A stretch of DNA of 64,000 nt from Bradyrhizobium sp. JYMT SZCCT0180. Lineage in GTDB: Bacteria > Pseudomonadota > Alphaproteobacteria > Rhizobiales > Xanthobacteraceae. The stretch's first letter is position 1. Every line of letters begins with the position of its first letter. Made by a program: the position numbers and the translations under genes. Positions 11,903-20,557 of this stretch are shown one piece after another. The notes below the pieces were generated by a model that made no database searches, had not been told where the DNA came from, and was given only the letters and a program-made list of their open reading frames with translations. The stretch is taken from positions 280,357-344,356 of the forward strand of contig NZ_JAFCLZ010000005.1 in NCBI RefSeq assembly GCF_018130165.1, read 5' to 3'.

Positions 11903-12928
11903 TTAGTTCGCGGTATACTTCAATTCACGCTCCGCGCGCGGCGGCAGGAATTCGCGCGAGAATATTTCCGATGCCGCCGGCGCCCGGGCAAGCTGATAGC
12001 CTTCGACGATGATGCCGATGGCGCGGGTCATGCGGTCGTCCTTGACGTCGCCGACGCCGATTTCCTTCATCTCGGCCGAGACGATCAGCTTGTCGAAGGA
12101 ATACTGCAGCCGGCGCTTTTCGACGTCGACATTGATCAGATTGTCATAGTTCAGCGCCGCCTTCATGCCGGCGTTCTGGTCCTTTGCGACCGCGATCATG
12201 CCCTTGTTGACGGCGCGAACGAGGCCGGCGACCGCCTTTGGATTGGACGCGATCAGCTTGCGGGAGACCATCAGGCCGTTGGAATAGAGATCGAGGCCGT
12301 AATCACCGAACGAGAACCACTTATAGTCCTTGTCAGGATCCTGGCGGTTCAGCACCAGGTTGAAATAGCTGGTGATGTTGAACACAAGGGCCGCGTCGAT
12401 GTCGCCCTTGATCAGCATCGGCTCCTGCAGGTTCGGCGCCATGTTGGAGATCTTGATCTTCTCGCCCTCGAGCTTGTTCTTCTGGGCGAACACCGGCAGC
12501 AGCCGTGTGGTTGGCGTGCCCTGCGCGCCGCCGAGCGTGCGGCCTTCGAAATCCTTGATGGTGTTGATGCCGCTGGTCTTCTTCGTAACGATTGCAAACG
12601 GCGGCTGGTTCCAGATCTGGTAGACCATCACAGGCGCGTCCTGCGGCTTGGTCGAAGCGTTCTGGATGATGGCGTTGACGTCGCCAAAGCCGGCGTCATA
12701 GGCGCCCGACATGATGCGCGTCACCGTCGCACCCGAGCCCTCGCCCTGGTCGATCACGACGTTGAGGCCCTCTTCCTTGAAGTAGCCATTGTCCTTGGCA
12801 TAGAAAAACGCCGCGTCGCTGCCCTGGGTTTTCCAGCCCAGCGTGAGCTTGATGGTGGTTTCCTGGGCGCTCGCGGCGCCTGCGAACAAAGCTACTCCCA
12901 ACAGCGCGGCGCTTATTTTCGTTAACAT
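11903..12928 (-). CDS. ABC transporter substrate-binding protein, NMT1/SsuA-like
   Basis: Periplasmic binding protein of 341 residues with a clear signal peptide (MLTKISAALLGVALFAGAAS, cleavage near AQE). The mature N-terminus, with LTLGWKTQGSDAAFFYAKDN followed by GYFKEEGLNVVI, is typical of the NMT1/THI5-like and SsuA families that bind pyrimidine precursors, sulfonates, taurine or nitrate. The gene sits 43 bp downstream of its permease. With the neighbouring deaminase-type amidohydrolases a nitrogen heterocycle is a reasonable guess, but nothing in the sequence proves it. Confidence 0.9.
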   Translation of the reverse strand: MLTKISAALLGVALFAGAASAQETTIKLTLGWKTQGSDAAFFYAKDNGYFKEEGLNVVIDQGEGSGATVTRIMSGAYDAGFGDVNAIIQNASTKPQDAPVMVYQIWNQPPFAIVTKKTSGINTIKDFEGRTLGGAQGTPTTRLLPVFAQKNKLEGEKIKISNMAPNLQEPMLIKGDIDAALVFNITSYFNLVLNRQDPDKDYKWFSFGDYGLDLYSNGLMVSRKLIASNPKAVAGLVRAVNKGMIAVAKDQNAGMKAALNYDNLINVDVEKRRLQYSFDKLIVSAEMKEIGVGDVKDDRMTRAIGIIVEGYQLARAPAASEIFSREFLPPRAERELKYTAN

Positions 12929-12971
12929 CGTGAACCTCCTCGACTGGGTTGGATGGCGTTTGGTGAAATCG

Positions 12972-13748
12972 TCATGTCGCGATCAGGTCGTTCTTGCGGG
13001 TGGCCCAGCCGGTGACGCGGCCCTCGATCAGCGAAAAGATCACATAGAGCGCGACGCCGAGGCCGGCGAGCACGAACAGGCCAGCGAACACCAGAGGCAC
13101 GTTGAAGTTCGAGGACGCGGTCATCATCACGTTGCCGATGCCGCGGTTCGACGCCACGGTCTCGGAGAGAACAGCGCCGACAAAGGCGTAGCTGATCGCA
13201 ACCTTCAAGGACGCAAAGAAGAACGGCATCGTGCGGGGCAAACCGACGTTCCATAGGATGTCGAGCTTGCTGGCGCCGAGTGCCTTGAGCACGTCTTCGA
13301 GCTCGGGTTCCGTGGTCGCGAGCCCCGTCGCGATGTTGACGACGATCGGGAAGAAGCAGATCGACAGCGCGGTCAGCACCGCCGGCACGCTGCCGGAGCC
13401 GAACCACAACACGAAAATCGGAACGACAGCGACTTTCGGGATCGACGAGAATCCGACCAGCAGCGGATAGGCCGTGTCGTAAGCCGTCTTGGAAACGCCG
13501 ATGACCGCGCCGAGCACGACGCCAAGTCCGACGCCGAGCACGAATCCGATCATCGTCGTCGCCAGCGTCTGCAGGATATGCGGCCACAGCAGCGGAAATT
13601 TCTGGTAGAGCGTCACGAAAACTTCCGACGGCCGCGGCAGCACCAGGTCGGACATCCCGGTCATCACGCAAAACAGTTCCCAGGCGACAAAGAACAGCAC
13701 GATCAGTGCCGCTGACCAGGCTTTTTGTCTGATATCGCTTGCCGTCAT
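12972..13748 (-). CDS. ABC transporter permease, SsuC/TauC type
   Basis: Inner-membrane permease of 258 residues with about six hydrophobic helices, starting with AALIVLFFVAWELFCVMTG and followed by the family hallmark LPRPSEVFVTL. The EAA-type loop is TEPELEDVLKALGASKLDIL. It forms the channel for the binding protein encoded downstream and the ATPase encoded immediately upstream (2-bp gap). Length and architecture are normal for SsuC/TauC/NrtB permeases. Confidence 0.93.
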   Translation of the reverse strand: MTASDIRQKAWSAALIVLFFVAWELFCVMTGMSDLVLPRPSEVFVTLYQKFPLLWPHILQTLATTMIGFVLGVGLGVVLGAVIGVSKTAYDTAYPLLVGFSSIPKVAVVPIFVLWFGSGSVPAVLTALSICFFPIVVNIATGLATTEPELEDVLKALGASKLDILWNVGLPRTMPFFFASLKVAISYAFVGAVLSETVASNRGIGNVMMTASSNFNVPLVFAGLFVLAGLGVALYVIFSLIEGRVTGWATRKNDLIAT

Positions 13749-13750
13749 GG

Positions 13751-14614
13751 TCAGGCTCCCTCGGCTGGCGCGCTGCGCGCATCGACGATGAAGGTGCGCA
13801 GCTTCTGGTTCAGCGCCACGAAATCGGGCTCGAACGTCATCGCCACCGTGCGCGGGCGGCTGAAGGTGACCGGGCTGTCGTCGACGATGCGGCCGGGGCG
13901 CGCGCTCATCACGCAGATGCGGCTGGCGAGGAATGCAGCCTCGCGCAGATCATGCGTCACCAGCAGCACGGTCGCCCTGTGAGTCATCCAGAGCTCTTGC
14001 AGGATCGACCACAGTTCCTCGCGGGTGAACTGGTCGAGCGCGCCAAAGGGCTCGTCGAGCAGCAGCATGCGCGGCTCGTGGATCAGCGCGCGGCACAAAT
14101 TGGCGCGCTGAAGCATGCCGCCTGAGAGTTGCCAGGGATAACGGCTGCCAAATCCCTTGAGGCCGACCTGCTCCAGCAGCGCATTGGCCTTGTCGCGGAA
14201 CTCGGTCTTGCGCAGTTTTCGAAACTGCGAGCGGAACGGCTCGACGATCTTGAGCGGCAGCATGATGTTCCGCTCGATCGTCATCCAGGGCAGCATGGTC
14301 GGATTCTGGAACGCCATGCCGACGCGCAGCGCCCGCGCCGCGACTTCCCGACCGCCGACGATCACGACGCCGGTGGTCGGTTGAACCAGCCCGCTGGCCA
14401 GCCGCAGGATGGTGGACTTGCCGCAGCCGGACGGGCCGACCAGCGCGACGAACTCGCCGTCGGCAATCCGAAGCGTGGTTTTCGACAGCGCCGGCACGGC
14501 CCGGTCGCCCCGGCCGAAGGTGACGGACGCGTCCGACAGCTCAATTGCGACGGGGACTGCGGCGGCTGGAACCGGCGCGCCGGAGAATTCTGAATCTGGT
14601 TGCATGCGCATCAT
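13751..14614 (-). CDS. ABC transporter ATPase, SsuB/TauB type
   Basis: Cytoplasmic ATPase of about 287 residues with Walker A GPSGCGKST, signature LSGGMLQR, Walker B MLLLDEPFGALD and switch His in LVTHD. The start is uncertain: in-frame ATGs at 14614, 14611 and 14605 are all usable, and a TTG at 14647 would add 11 residues. TGCATGC palindromes at 14600-14609 and 14623-14632 overlap or just precede these starts, suggesting regulator binding at the 5' end. It is the first gene of the ATPase-permease-binding-protein operon and is divergent from the GntR regulator gene. Confidence 0.9.
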   Translation of the reverse strand: MMRMQPDSEFSGAPVPAAAVPVAIELSDASVTFGRGDRAVPALSKTTLRIADGEFVALVGPSGCGKSTILRLASGLVQPTTGVVIVGGREVAARALRVGMAFQNPTMLPWMTIERNIMLPLKIVEPFRSQFRKLRKTEFRDKANALLEQVGLKGFGSRYPWQLSGGMLQRANLCRALIHEPRMLLLDEPFGALDQFTREELWSILQELWMTHRATVLLVTHDLREAAFLASRICVMSARPGRIVDDSPVTFSRPRTVAMTFEPDFVALNQKLRTFIVDARSAPAEGA

Positions 14615-14632
14615 GGCTAGAAGTGCATGCAA
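14600..14632. promoter_or_regulatory. Two candidate GntR operators at the start of the ABC ATPase gene
   Basis: TTGCATGCGC (14600-14609) and GTGCATGCAA (14623-14632) share the palindromic core TGCATGC with centres 23 bp apart. The first covers the alternative start codons of the ATPase gene. Similar sites recur at 14726, 16180 and 16216. Confidence 0.5.
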
Positions 14633-14725
14633 GCCGGATGCCAGCAAGACTCCCCTTTGAAATCAACGGGATCGCAAAAGGAGGCGCAAACCAGCGGATT
14701 CCTTTTAGGCAATCCGGCCGCCAAA

Positions 14726-14735
14726 CTGCATGCAA
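14726..14735. promoter_or_regulatory. Candidate GntR operator in the regulator/transporter intergenic region
   Basis: CTGCATGCAA lies 71 bp upstream of the chosen GntR start, matching the palindromes at 14623 and 16180. FCD-type GntR proteins commonly repress themselves and a divergent operon from such palindromes. Confidence 0.5.
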
Positions 14736-14805
14736 TTCAGGCGCTCAATTGTCGTCCATTTGTGATATGAGGGCGCATTCGAAGCACTTCTCCAGGGATT
14801 CGCTG

Positions 14806-15564
14806 ATGGCGCCTCGTTCGGCCGGCAAGACTGCGGAATCATCCGACAAGGTCGGGGTGATCTGCCGCGCGCTGCGCCGCGCCATCATCGAGCAGGCGTT
14901 GGAGCCCGGCGCAAAACTGCCGGAGGATTCGCTCGGCGAACGCTTCGGCGTCAGCCGCACCATTGCACGCCATGCGCTGGGGCAACTGGCCGCGGAAGGC
15001 CTCGTCGAACTTCGCCGCAACCGGATCGCTGTCGTGGCAACGCCAAGCTGGCAGGAAGCCCGCGACGCCTTTGACATCCGGATCGAACTCGAACGCCTCG
15101 TGGTGCGTCAGCTCGCCGGCAAGCTGACCAAAGCCCAGATCGCGACGCTGAACGCCCACGTCGACGCCGAGGATGGCGCCCGCGACGGCACCGACGCGGT
15201 ATCCATTCGTCTTGCGACCGAGTTCCACATCCTGCTCGCGCAGATGACGAACAGCCCGATCCTGGTCCGCTACGTCAGCGAAGTCGCCTATCGCTGCTGC
15301 CTGACGCTATCCCTGTACAGCCGCCCGCATTCGTCGGAATGCGCCATCAACGAGCACCGCGCGATTATCGCAGCCCTCGTCAAGGGCGATGAGGCCAAGG
15401 TGATGAGCCTGATGCACAGCCATCTGGATTCCGTGGCGAACCGGGCCCTGGTGGCGCCGGCCCCGCAGCGCGGCCGCGATTTGCTGGATATTCTGGCGCC
15501 GTATGCCGATGAGGGCGAGAGCGAGCGCGTCGTGAAAATGCCGAAGGTGGTGAGGGCGAGGTAG
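14806..15564 (+). CDS. GntR-family transcriptional regulator, FCD (FadR) subfamily
   Basis: DNA-binding regulator of 252 residues. The N-terminal winged helix carries EDSLGERFGVSRTIARHALG and continues with LAAEGLVELRRN. The C-terminal all-helical FCD domain (from about residue 80) has the expected metal-ligand set: an Asp in EARDAFDIRIELE, the His in TEFHILL, the His in NEHRAII and the His in SHLDSV. FCD regulators respond to small carboxylates. The ATG at 14806 is preceded by AGGGA at good spacing; an upstream in-frame ATG at 14767 lacks one. It is divergent from the ABC operon, and the TGCATGCA palindromes nearby are its probable targets. Confidence 0.9.
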   Translation: MAPRSAGKTAESSDKVGVICRALRRAIIEQALEPGAKLPEDSLGERFGVSRTIARHALGQLAAEGLVELRRNRIAVVATPSWQEARDAFDIRIELERLVVRQLAGKLTKAQIATLNAHVDAEDGARDGTDAVSIRLATEFHILLAQMTNSPILVRYVSEVAYRCCLTLSLYSRPHSSECAINEHRAIIAALVKGDEAKVMSLMHSHLDSVANRALVAPAPQRGRDLLDILAPYADEGESERVVKMPKVVRAR

Positions 15565-15568
15565 CTGT

Positions 15569-15707
15569 TCTCCCTCGCCCCGCGCTTGCGGGGAGAGGGT
15601 TGGGGTGAGGGGCTCTATCCTCACGGTGAAGACTATCGAAGGACCTGTACCCCCTCACCCGGATTGCACTGCGTGCAATCCAACCTCTCCCCGCAAGCGG
15701 GGCGAGG
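15569..15707. repeat. Long inverted repeat between convergent genes
   Basis: CCTCGCCCCGCGCTTGCGGG followed by GAGAGGGTTGGGGTGAGGGG on the left is matched by an inverted copy on the right ending in CTCCCCGCAAGCGGGGCGAG, with GATTGCACTGCGTGCAATC inside the right half. The whole could fold into a long hairpin and may end transcription from both sides. A related fragment is near 63925. Confidence 0.8.
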
Positions 15708-15716
15708 TAAGAAAGC

Positions 15717-16136
15717 TCACGCCTCAATCCCTCTCTGAATTAGAATTCGCTCCGCGCTGTCGTTCCAGACGTCCATCTTGACGATCTGGCCACCCCGCAC
15801 GACGAAGCGATCGACATAGCGGTTGCCCTCGAATGGCGTGCCGTCGATCCATTCGCCGTACAGCGTGCCGACGCTGTAGACCACGGTCTCGTCCGCCCCC
15901 GGACAGACATCAAAACGATCCATCTTCTTCTTGACCCAGCGATAGCGCGCCGCGTTGAAGCCGGTCGGCCCGCGCGGATGATCGAATTCGCGCCCGCCGG
16001 TGAAGGTGATGATGGTGCCTGGCTTCATGTAGGCCGCCGCGGCATCGGGATCCGGGATCATCGAGGCCGTGAGGTAGGCTTCGACCACTTCGGCGTCCGA
16101 AAGGGGGCGATCTTCAGCTTTGGCAGCAATGGACAT
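15717..16136 (-). CDS. SnoaL/NTF2-like domain protein
   Basis: Small cytoplasmic protein of 139 residues with the cone-fold pattern of the SnoaL/NTF2 superfamily: an N-terminal helix (SDAEVVEAYLTASMIPDPDA), then TFTGGREFDHPRGPTGF, and the C-terminal strand set RYVDRFVVRGGQIVKMDVWN, which is characteristic of polyketide-cyclase-like and limonene-hydrolase-like folds. The catalytic role cannot be assigned. It is divergent from the second amidohydrolase gene, and the intergenic region holds two TGCATGCA-type sites, so it is probably co-regulated with that gene. Confidence 0.8.
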   Translation of the reverse strand: MSIAAKAEDRPLSDAEVVEAYLTASMIPDPDAAAAYMKPGTIITFTGGREFDHPRGPTGFNAARYRWVKKKMDRFDVCPGADETVVYSVGTLYGEWIDGTPFEGNRYVDRFVVRGGQIVKMDVWNDSAERILIQRGIEA

Positions 16137-16179
16137 GGCAGTTTCTCCTGATGGGAGACCTTACAATCGGACCTTCAAA

Positions 16180-16225
16180 TTGCATGCACATATTTTGAAC
16201 AGTTTGGCCTAGAAACTGCACACAA
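16180..16225. promoter_or_regulatory. Pair of candidate GntR operators in a divergent promoter
   Basis: TTGCATGCAC (16180-16189) and CTGCACACAA (16216-16225) lie between the divergent SnoaL-like and amidohydrolase genes. The first shares the core of the sites at 14623 and 14726; the second is a weaker match with two changed bases in the core. Their centres are 36 bp apart. Confidence 0.45.
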
Positions 16226-16301
16226 TCTGGGGCTGCCTCCAAAGCACTCTTTCGCTAGGCTCCCCTCACCTCAAACCAGCCTGGAAACAGCTAGAGTCCT
16301 G

Positions 16302-17543
16302 ATGAGCGCGCGAACCGCCTTCGACCTGATCTTCCGCAACGCCCGGACCCGGGCTTCCGCCACCCCGGTCGATATCGGCGTATCCGAGGGGCGGATCGCC
16401 GCCATCGAGGCACATCTGGCCTGCGACGCACCCGAGATCGAAGTCGGCGGCAAGCTCGCTTTGCCCGGCTTCGTCGACACCCACATCCACCTCGACAAGG
16501 CCTGCCTGCTCGGCCGCTGCGGGCACGACCATGCCACCGTGGGCGAGGCGATCGCTGCGGTTGCCGCCATGAAGCGCGATTTCACCGTCGAGGACGTCTA
16601 TGCCCGCGGCGCGCGGGTGCTCGAACGCGCCATCGTGCACGGCACCACACGGATGCGCACGCATGTCGAAATCGATCCACGCATCGCGCTGCGCGGCTTC
16701 GAGGCGGTCAAGGCATTGAAGCGCGACTATGCCTGGGCGATCGATCTGTCGATCTGCGTGTTCCCGCAGGAAGGCCTGACCAACGATCCCGGCGCGGAAG
16801 AACTCCTGGTCGCGGCGCTGCGCGACGGCGGCGAAGCGATCGGCGGCTGTCCCTATATGGACACCGACCCGAACGCGCATCTCGAAAGGCTGTTCGATCT
16901 CGCGCAGGAATTCGACGTCGATGTCGACCTGCATCTCGACTTCGATCTCGATCCGTCCTGGTGGCATCTGGAGGAAGTCTGCCGGCAAACCGAGCGGCGC
17001 AACTATCACGGCCGTGTCGCCATCGGTCACGCGACTAAGCTCTCCGCACTGCCACCGGATCGCCTCAAGGCCGCAACCGAACGGCTGGCCAAGGCTGGCG
17101 TCGCCGTGACCGTGCTGCCGGCGACCGACCTCTATCTGATGGGCCGCGACGCCACCCACAATGCGCCACGCGGCCTCACCGTGGCGCACCGGCTGGTCGA
17201 GAACGGCGTGCTGTGTTCGGTCGCGACCAACAACGTGCTCAATCCGTTCACGCCGTTCGGCGATGCGTCGCTGCTGCGCATGGCCAATTTCTACGCCAAT
17301 GTCGCCCATGCCGGGATCAGCGAATTCGACGCCTGTCTCGATCTGGTCACCGACTTGCCGGCGCGCCTGATGAACCTGCGGGACTACGGCATCGCGCCGG
17401 GCAATCCCGCCGATCTTGTCATCCTCGACACCGACACCGGTCCGAACGCGATCGCAGAACTGCCCGACGTGCTGATGGGCTTCAAGAACGGGCGTCAGGT
17501 GTTCGAGCGACGCCAACCGACGCTGTTTCGGCCGCAGGCTTAG
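16302..17543 (+). CDS. Amidohydrolase family protein, cytosine deaminase-like
   Basis: Metal-dependent hydrolase of 413 residues. The first metal motif is HIH (61-63) in LPGFVDTHIHLDKACLLG. The HLDFDLD segment, the His in VAIGHATKLSALPP and the Asp in LPATDLYLMGRD follow in the order seen in cytosine deaminase relatives, along with NAPRGLTVAHRLVENGVLCS near the C-terminus. These enzymes hydrolyse amidine or amide bonds in small rings. The substrate is unassigned. It is divergent from the SnoaL-like gene, has possible GntR sites in its promoter and is followed by an enolase-superfamily gene. Confidence 0.87.
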   Translation: MSARTAFDLIFRNARTRASATPVDIGVSEGRIAAIEAHLACDAPEIEVGGKLALPGFVDTHIHLDKACLLGRCGHDHATVGEAIAAVAAMKRDFTVEDVYARGARVLERAIVHGTTRMRTHVEIDPRIALRGFEAVKALKRDYAWAIDLSICVFPQEGLTNDPGAEELLVAALRDGGEAIGGCPYMDTDPNAHLERLFDLAQEFDVDVDLHLDFDLDPSWWHLEEVCRQTERRNYHGRVAIGHATKLSALPPDRLKAATERLAKAGVAVTVLPATDLYLMGRDATHNAPRGLTVAHRLVENGVLCSVATNNVLNPFTPFGDASLLRMANFYANVAHAGISEFDACLDLVTDLPARLMNLRDYGIAPGNPADLVILDTDTGPNAIAELPDVLMGFKNGRQVFERRQPTLFRPQA

Positions 17544-17557
17544 GCTCGGCACCGTGG

Positions 17558-17680
17558 CCTCGTCCTTCGAGACGCCGCTTCGCGGCTCCTCAGGATGAGG
17601 TTCAATAGTTCACACGGCGTGGCCTTAGCCCCTCATGGTGAGGAGCGCGGCTACGCCGCGCGTCTCGAACCACGAGGCCA
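17558..17680. repeat. Inverted-repeat intergenic element
   Basis: CCTCGTCCTTCGAGACGCCG at the left is echoed in inverted form by GCGCGTCTCGAACCACGAGG at the right, with CCTCAGGATGAGG and CCTCATGGTGAGG as inner arms. It is noncoding and fills the gap between two same-strand genes. Confidence 0.75.
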
Positions 17681-17782
17681 GACTGCCGATCCGCATTGGT
17701 GACCTGCTGCCACCCGCGATTGACGCCCCTGCCAATCCGTTGTTGTTATCGATCAACGAAAACAACAGCCGGGCAGGAAATC

Positions 17783-18997
17783 ATGACCAAATCATCCACC
17801 ATCAGAAGCGTCGAAACGCTCGCCTGCGACGCCGGCTGGCGCAATTACCACTTCGTCAAGATCATGACCGAAGACGGCATCGTCGGCTGGAGCGAGTACG
17901 ACGAGGGTTTTGGCGCGCCCGGCGTCACGGCGGCGATCGAGCGGCTGTCGGCGCGGGTGGTCGGCAAGAACGCCTTCCAGCACGAGCGGATTTACGCGGA
18001 ACTGTTTGCCGCAACGCGCCCTGCCGCCGGCGGCGTGGTGGCGCTGGCGCTCGGCGCCATCGAGAACGCGCTGCTCGACGTCAAGGCGAAGGCGCTCGGC
18101 GTGCCCTGCTATGAACTGCTGGGTGGAAAAATCCGCGACCGCGTCCGGGTCTACTGGTCGCATTGCGCGACCTGGCGCATCAATCATCCGGATTGGTTCA
18201 AGCCCGCGATCACCGATCTCGATGGCGTCAAGTCGATCGGTCGCGAAGTCCGCGAAAAGCGCTTCACCGCGATGAAGACCAACATCTTCGTCTATACCGA
18301 CGGCAAGCCGCAGGGCTGGCGGCCAGGTTTCGGCGCACCGTTCCAGCCGGAGATCAATGTCGACCGCACGGTAATCCGCAATCTCTGCATGCACCTCGAA
18401 GCTATCAGGGACGGCGCCGGGCCCGATGTCGATCTGCTGCTCGACCTCAACTTCAACGCCAAGACCGAGGGCTATCTGAAGATCCTGCGCGCGATCAAGG
18501 ATATGGATATGTTCTGGGTCGAGATCGACACCTTCAATCCGCAGGCGCTGGGCTACATTCGCCGCCAGAGCCCGCATCCGATCTCATCCTGCGAGACGCT
18601 GCTGGGCCTGCGCGAATTCCTGCCCTACTTCAACGAACAGGCAATGGATGTCGCGATCATCGACACGCCATGGAACGGGGTGTGGCAATCGATGAAGATC
18701 GCGGCCGCCGCCGAGCATTTCGAGGTCAACGTCGCCCCGCATAATTTCTACGGCCATCTCTGCACCATGATGAACGCGCATTTCTGCGCCGCGGTGCCGA
18801 ACTTGCGGATCATGGAAACCGATATCGACCGGCTGGCGTGGGACCACGAACTGTTCACCCATCTGCCCGAGATCGTCGACGGCCACCTCGTGATTTCCGA
18901 TCGGCCGGGCTGGGGCACCGAACCCAACGAGGAAGGCCTGCGCGCCCATCCGGCAAAGAGCAAGGGCGGGTTGTTGAACTACGGACAGAAGAAGTAG
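17783..18997 (+). CDS. Enolase-superfamily enzyme (mandelate racemase/muconate lactonizing group)
   Basis: Enzyme of 404 residues. Enolase-superfamily members abstract the proton alpha to a carboxylate using Mg2+. Metal ligands are recognisable as Asp221 (LLLDLNFN), Glu247 (FWVEID) and Glu271 (SCETLLG). Lys165 in AMKTN is the likely KxK-region base, and His320 in VNVAPHNFYGH fits the mandelate racemase-type His. The N-terminal capping domain contains GIVGWSEYDEGFGAPG. It is likely an acid-sugar dehydratase or racemase-type enzyme; the substrate is unknown. The ATG at 17783 follows an AGGAAA; the ORF extends upstream without a better start. Confidence 0.88.
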   Translation: MTKSSTIRSVETLACDAGWRNYHFVKIMTEDGIVGWSEYDEGFGAPGVTAAIERLSARVVGKNAFQHERIYAELFAATRPAAGGVVALALGAIENALLDVKAKALGVPCYELLGGKIRDRVRVYWSHCATWRINHPDWFKPAITDLDGVKSIGREVREKRFTAMKTNIFVYTDGKPQGWRPGFGAPFQPEINVDRTVIRNLCMHLEAIRDGAGPDVDLLLDLNFNAKTEGYLKILRAIKDMDMFWVEIDTFNPQALGYIRRQSPHPISSCETLLGLREFLPYFNEQAMDVAIIDTPWNGVWQSMKIAAAAEHFEVNVAPHNFYGHLCTMMNAHFCAAVPNLRIMETDIDRLAWDHELFTHLPEIVDGHLVISDRPGWGTEPNEEGLRAHPAKSKGGLLNYGQKK

Positions 18998-19015
18998 GCG
19001 CTGCGCTTTTGCTCC

Positions 19016-19102
19016 GTCATGGCCGGGCTTGTCCCGGCCATCCACGTCTTTCTTATTCGCCGCACCAAAGACGTGGATGCCCGGGACAAGCCCGGGCATG
19101 AC
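19016..19102. repeat. Perfect long inverted repeat between convergent genes
   Basis: GTCATGGCCGGGCTTGTCCC pairs with GGGACAAGCCCGGGCATGAC (one mismatch), and CCACGTCTTT pairs with AAAGACGTGG around a short loop. Placed between the convergent enolase-superfamily and binding-protein genes, it could serve as a two-way terminator. Confidence 0.85.
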
Positions 19103-19113
19103 GAGTTCGGGGT

Positions 19114-20349
19114 TCAATTATCGCCCGGCTTGCTCGCAAACGCGCTCTCGATCACGTCGCCGATCGGCTGCCAGGCGTTGCCATCGAATTGCACCAGCCG
19201 CATCTGCTTGATGGGATGAAAATCCGCAGGTCCCGTGTTGATGGCAATGCCGGGCAAAACGACCGGGCTCTGATAATTCTTCAGCGACGCGGCCTGCCGC
19301 ATGATGTTCTCGCGTGACAGGTCGTCGCCGCACTGGGCCAATACCTCGACCAGGGTTTCGGCCGCGGCATAGCCGAAGATGGCGTAACTATCCTCCCTGT
19401 CGCCGTCGGGATAATACTTGTCCATGAATGACAGCCACGCCTTGATCGAAGGATCCTCCTTCCAGGTGGTGTCGCCGGCGTCCTTGAGGAACGAGGTCGA
19501 GATCACGCCCGTGGCGTTCGCAAGCCCGGCAGGTCTCAGCGCATTCGCGATCGATGCCGCCGCATTGACCAGCACCACCACCGGATACCAACCCAGTTCG
19601 GCCGCTCTGCGGATCGCGCGCGCCGAGATTGGCGGCGCGCAATTGAGCACGAGTACTTCGGCTCCGGAATTCTTGAGGATGTCGACCTGGGCATCGATCG
19701 ACATATCGGCCTCGATGGCGATATCAGCCACGATCATGCGGGCCGTGACGCCGAGCCCTTCCTGCAATCCCCTGAACAGATCGCGTCCGAACTGATCGTT
19801 CTGCCAGAGCACCGCGATTTTGCGATCGGGATAGGAGGCCTGGATGTAGTTGGCGTAAATCCGTCCCTCGGCACGAAACGTCGGCTGCCAGCCCATCGAC
19901 CACGGAAACCGCTTCGGGTGCGCCCACTCCTCGTCGCCGGACGCGACAAAGAGTTGCGGCACGTTCTTCTCGTTGAGGTAGGTCCGCGTCGCCAGATTGC
20001 TCGGCGTACCGAACGAGCCGAACATCAGCAGCACGTTCTCCTGTTCCACCAGTTGGCTTGTGTGCTCGGCTGCCATTCTTGGATTGGAACTGTCGTCACG
20101 GGAGATGAATTTGATCTTGCGGCCGTTGATGCCGCCGCGATCATTGATCATGTCAAAATAGGCAGCTTCAGCCCTGCCAATCGCCGCGAATGCAGCCAGC
20201 GGCCCGCTATAGGGCATGATGTTGCCTATGCGGATTTCGGTATCGGTGACGCCGCCGCCATGGGCCTGACGTGCTGATATCGGAATGCCGGCGAACAGCG
20301 CGGCGGCTAACAGGGCCAGGATCGTTCCAGTTTCTTTTATTGTTTTCAT
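19114..20349 (-). CDS. ABC transporter substrate-binding protein, Liv/branched-chain type (orphan)
   Basis: Periplasmic type-I binding protein of 411 residues with a signal peptide (ETGTILALLAAALFAGIPIS). The mature start VTDTEIRIGNIMPYSGPLAA and the DMINDRGGINGRKIKFISRD segment are hallmarks of the LivK family. These bind amino acids, amides, urea and aromatic acids. The ATG at 20349 has GAGG at good spacing; an ATG two codons upstream would be too close to it. No Liv-type permease or ATPase is nearby, so it may use a transporter encoded elsewhere. It is 208 bp downstream of hyuA, with a repeat in the gap, and probably serves the same catabolic cluster. Confidence 0.88.
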   Translation of the reverse strand: MKTIKETGTILALLAAALFAGIPISARQAHGGGVTDTEIRIGNIMPYSGPLAAFAAIGRAEAAYFDMINDRGGINGRKIKFISRDDSSNPRMAAEHTSQLVEQENVLLMFGSFGTPSNLATRTYLNEKNVPQLFVASGDEEWAHPKRFPWSMGWQPTFRAEGRIYANYIQASYPDRKIAVLWQNDQFGRDLFRGLQEGLGVTARMIVADIAIEADMSIDAQVDILKNSGAEVLVLNCAPPISARAIRRAAELGWYPVVVLVNAAASIANALRPAGLANATGVISTSFLKDAGDTTWKEDPSIKAWLSFMDKYYPDGDREDSYAIFGYAAAETLVEVLAQCGDDLSRENIMRQAASLKNYQSPVVLPGIAINTGPADFHPIKQMRLVQFDGNAWQPIGDVIESAFASKPGDN

Positions 20350-20458
20350 GAACATGGCCTCACGCTAACTCAAGCTTGTGACGCCTAACCCAGCGCTGGC
20401 GAGCATACTGCCCAAACCGGCGCTGTTGGAAATCAATTTTTGTGTTCAGCGCAGATGG

Positions 20459-20545
20459 GTAGGGTGGGCAAAGGCGCACTTGCGCCGTGCCCACCATCAC
20501 GAGCACGCAAGGAATGGTGGGCACGCTTCGCTTTGCCCACCCTAC
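20459..20545. repeat. Inverted-repeat intergenic element
   Basis: GTAGGGTGGGCAAAG at the left is matched by CTTTGCCCACCCTAC at the right, with GTGCCCACCAT and ATGGTGGGCAC as inner arms. It is noncoding and lies between the binding-protein start and the hyuA stop. Confidence 0.85.
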
Positions 20546-20557
20546 GGCGCGTCACCA

